Shown here piece by piece: positions 61,307 to 64,000 of a DNA stretch of 64,000 nt. The position numbers were made by a program, and so were the translations under genes. Source of the stretch: Eleginops maclovinus (lineage: Eukaryota > Chordata > Actinopteri > Perciformes > Eleginopidae); assembly GCF_036324505.1 (NCBI RefSeq), contig NC_086354.1, forward strand, positions 9,716,795-9,780,794, given 5' to 3'. The notes under the pieces were generated by a model. It was not told the origin of the DNA. It worked only from the letters and a program-made list of their open reading frames with translations, and searched no databases. Every line of letters starts with the position of its first letter. The stretch's first letter is position 1.

Positions 61307-64000
61307 ATGGCAGGCAACGGTAAGGAGTCAAGAGAGTTGACGTTGCCAGAGAAGGCCCCCCAAGCTGGAACCAGAAGTGAGGGGACGGTATCCAGACCTA
61401 CACGAGAGAGACGTCCACCTGACCGCTATGGCTTCCTGGATCCTGATGGGAAACTCTCCAGCCAGCCCAAAAGCCTCCCTCGTCACAGCCAAGCAGCCGT
61501 ACTGCCGCCTCCACCCCCAGGTGCTGTTGATGTCCAGGCGGATGACCATGAAAACCCTGATCAGACGCTGAGAGAGAACACAGCCGCTGAGGAACGAGGA
61601 GTGGAGGAGGAAGAGACGACAGTCGAGGAGGAAGAAGAAGAGGACTATGAAGTTACCCACGACTATGTCCAGCTTGAATCAGCAGCTCTTCAGCCCGCTC
61701 CACTGCCCGCTCCCCTGCCCGCTCCACTGCCCGCTCCACAGCCAGCTACACAGCCAGCATCTGCTCCGATCCACCTGAGAGATGTGAGACCTGGCAGATC
61801 CAGGGGCAAGAGCGACAAGCGTGAGCCACCACCAAGGTCGAAGACGGCCTTCTCTTCTAGCTCCACTTATGCTAGTGGAAGCTCCCGAAGCTCACGCAGG
61901 AGCCAACAGGTGGAGCTCACCCCACAACAGGCGGCCATGGTCGATGAGAGGAGGAAACTTGGAGAACTGCAGGAGATACAGCGTCAGATTGAGGAGGAAC
62001 AAGCTATAGATGAACGGGCACAAGAACTGGATAGGCGAGCACAAGAAGCTTTGAAGGAGAGAGAGAGGATGACCCGGTCTCTTACTCTACAGCGACGACT
62101 ACGGAAAGTCCGAAGAGAACTGGAAGAGGCTCGATTAATCACATCCTTCACTGGGGATGTAGGAATGACCACAGAACATCCACCCGCTCCGCCAGCTATG
62201 TCCAGTGTGAATGACCCACCTCAAGTGCTTGCTCCTTTTTCCCTGAGCTCCAGAGTCCTGGATTCAGCTGAACCTGTTGATCTGTTCTCCGAGCAGCAGG
62301 CTCCCCCTGAGGTTCCTCAGACATCGGTCTCCTATCAAGTTCCAGTGAGTGAACAATCTCTTTCGTACCACCACTTACCTCCAGCTGTGAGTCTACCTGT
62401 AGATGCTGTGAGTCAAGCAGCAACTTCTGATCCTACTGCTGAGAGTCACACATTACTTCAGACTTCCAGTCCCGAGCATGCGGCTCCATCACCTCCTTTG
62501 TTTCACCACATAGCGCTGACCGCACCTCGTCCGGCCAGGAGTCAGAGGCCTTCAGATCCGGTTCGTGAGAAACCTGCACCTCTTTCCTTGCCTAACCCCA
62601 TTGAGAGGGTATCAGAGGGCGCTAGTATAATGGAGCTTTTAGTAGCGACTGCCTTTGGCATCCCGAAGCCAAGATTGCCTTATTTTGAGAGCGGAAAGGA
62701 AAGTGACTTTGTTCTGCTTACCATGGCGTTGGAGAATCTCTTAGATATCCACGCTCACCTTTCTGAACAGTACAAGTTTCAGGTCCTTATGGATCACTTG
62801 AGGCTGCCAAGTGCATACAAACTGGCAAAGTCCTATATGCACGCCTCAACTCCCTACACTTCCGCTCTTGCTGCCCTTAAGGCAAAGTATGGCCAGCCAC
62901 GGCAGTTGGTCCAAAGTGAAATAACTAGCATCCTCAATTCACCACCTGTCAGACTTGGTGACAGCAACGCTTTCCAGGACTTCGCTCTTTCTGTACATTC
63001 ATTGATTGGCATGCTGAGGTCAGTGGAAGGTGCAGACGGAAGGGAGTTACGGTGTGGCTCTCACGTAGACAGGCTTCTTGCCAAGCTCCCCATTCAAAAC
63101 CGAGACAGTTTCATTGAGCACTGTTTGCTTCGTGGCATCTTGAAAGAGGGTTCAGAACAATCATACACCTTGGAAGATTTTTCAGCATGGCTCAAGGTTA
63201 AAGCCCGGGCCAAGAGTATTGCCCAACAAGTCTCGGGACCTGCGTCAGTGGAGAGACGAGAGCCAGTCCAGAAGAACCTGGGGAGAAGGGCGACGCCGAC
63301 CACGATGTACCTGAGCAACACCGCCACTGTGGAGAGCCAGCCTGATGTTCAACCAAGCCATGGAAGGGGGATGACAATCCATGGGAAACCCAAGTTCCAA
63401 CCTTTTTGTCCATACTGTAACAACAAGGAACACTTCCTGGGAACTTGCCCGAAAGTTAAAGAATTTAGCCCATCACAACTGAGAACCTGGATAGAGAGGA
63501 ATGATCGTTGCTACAGATGTGCCCGCTGTCATAAGCCAGATAATTGCACCCTCAAAAAGCCTTGCAATGTCTGCAAAGAGTTGCATCTCACCATCCTGCA
63601 TAACATCATACCTCAACCGTCAACATCTAAAGGCCCCCATGGCTCAGAGAAATCAGCAACGGGAAACACCCTCAATCTGCTCGTCCGTGCACCTTGTTCT
63701 GCAGACACTCTGTACATGGATCAGCCAAACAGATCTCCCCGTGTGATGTTGAAGGTAGTCCCAATTTTCTTGATCAATGGCCGGCAGAGGCTGAAGACAT
63801 ATGCCATACTTGACGATGGTTCAGAAAGAACGATCATCCTAACCTCTGCAGTGTCCCAGCTGCAACTAAAAGGACCAGAAGAGGTCCTGAATCTCAGAAC
63901 TGTGCGTCATGAGGTGATTCCCATAAGTGGTGAGACAATCTCCTGTTCAATCTCCCCAGTGAGCCAGAAGAAAATCAAATTCCTTATAGCCAATGCCTTT
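61307..64000 (+). CDS. BEL/Pao gag-pol polyprotein, 5' part, open at window edge
   Basis: ATG 61307 has a good context (ACCATGG) and an in-frame TGA just upstream (61292), so the start is well defined. The frame is unbroken for 898 codons to the window end. Order: acidic tract (about residues 99-113), Pro-Ala repeats (about 129-151), a charged coiled coil (about 211-277), and a gag region of the DUF1759 type (from about 454). A CX2CX4HX4C zinc knuckle follows (C701, C704, H709, C714), then a Cys/His segment (CYRCARCHKPDNC...CNVCKELH) typical of BEL/Pao. The retropepsin active-site block AILDDGSERT is at residues 834-843 (D836-S839). Reverse transcriptase, RNase H and integrase would lie beyond the edge. 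The lack of any stop or frameshift suggests a young insertion. Confidence 0.92.
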   Translation, partial: MAGNGKESRELTLPEKAPQAGTRSEGTVSRPTRERRPPDRYGFLDPDGKLSSQPKSLPRHSQAAVLPPPPPGAVDVQADDHENPDQTLRENTAAEERGVEEEETTVEEEEEEDYEVTHDYVQLESAALQPAPLPAPLPAPLPAPQPATQPASAPIHLRDVRPGRSRGKSDKREPPPRSKTAFSSSSTYASGSSRSSRRSQQVELTPQQAAMVDERRKLGELQEIQRQIEEEQAIDERAQELDRRAQEALKERERMTRSLTLQRRLRKVRRELEEARLITSFTGDVGMTTEHPPAPPAMSSVNDPPQVLAPFSLSSRVLDSAEPVDLFSEQQAPPEVPQTSVSYQVPVSEQSLSYHHLPPAVSLPVDAVSQAATSDPTAESHTLLQTSSPEHAAPSPPLFHHIALTAPRPARSQRPSDPVREKPAPLSLPNPIERVSEGASIMELLVATAFGIPKPRLPYFESGKESDFVLLTMALENLLDIHAHLSEQYKFQVLMDHLRLPSAYKLAKSYMHASTPYTSALAALKAKYGQPRQLVQSEITSILNSPPVRLGDSNAFQDFALSVHSLIGMLRSVEGADGRELRCGSHVDRLLAKLPIQNRDSFIEHCLLRGILKEGSEQSYTLEDFSAWLKVKARAKSIAQQVSGPASVERREPVQKNLGRRATPTTMYLSNTATVESQPDVQPSHGRGMTIHGKPKFQPFCPYCNNKEHFLGTCPKVKEFSPSQLRTWIERNDRCYRCARCHKPDNCTLKKPCNVCKELHLTILHNIIPQPSTSKGPHGSEKSATGNTLNLLVRAPCSADTLYMDQPNRSPRVMLKVVPIFLINGRQRLKTYAILDDGSERTIILTSAVSQLQLKGPEEVLNLRTVRHEVIPISGETISCSISPVSQKKIKFLIANAF

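Overview
This window comes from a vertebrate nuclear genome, almost certainly a teleost fish. It is AT-rich and mostly non-coding, with short exons bounded by GT/AG and many dinucleotide microsatellites. It carries a transposon mix typical of fish: L1-Tx1, hAT/ZBED, Tc1 with long inverted repeats, a Rex/RTE-like 3' end, a BEL/Pao LTR element, a tRNA-derived SINE and TTAA-flanked MITEs. I see no sign of a prokaryotic sequence.

Host gene. The only convincing host gene is an astrotactin (ASTN1/ASTN2 family), on the minus strand and spanning the whole window. Three consecutive exons can be read: 52315-52442, 18482-18586 and 12323-12511. Their intron phases match (2 in, then 1/1/1) and they join into one continuous reading frame of about 140 codons inside the MACPF domain, including the MACPF signature. 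The introns are about 33.7 kb and 6.0 kb. The flanking introns run off both ends, at least 12.3 kb downstream and at least 11.5 kb upstream. I cannot tell ASTN1 from ASTN2 from these exons.

Layout. 1-12.3 kb: 3' intron with a SINE, a piggyBac-like MITE and a hAT-like non-autonomous element holding a 34-unit GACA microsatellite. 12.5-18.5 kb: short intron with a perfect 23-bp hairpin. 18.6-52.3 kb: large intron. It holds an L1-Tx1 retrotransposon (about 23.57-32.4 kb) with a hAT element (about 24.85-27.76 kb) between its ORF1 and ORF2, a nearly intact Tc1 element (32633-34235), and then about 18 kb of mostly unique sequence with a diverged duplicated repeat, a G18 run and candidate conserved non-coding stretches. 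52.4-64 kb: upstream intron with a Rex/RTE-like 3' fragment and, at the right edge, the 5' part of an apparently intact BEL/Pao retrotransposon (LTR, tRNA-Tyr primer-binding site, and an 898-codon gag-pol ORF still open at the window end).

State of the mobile elements. The L1 is dead, with many stops and frameshifts. The hAT has one frameshift and one stop. The Tc1 transposase has a single premature stop and near-identical terminal repeats. The BEL/Pao ORF has no break. The four large elements all lie on the plus strand, antisense to the astrotactin gene. I found no previously undescribed system. The most noteworthy items are the intact BEL/Pao element, the one-stop Tc1, the nested hAT/L1 pair and the hairpin next to a repeated 18-mer.
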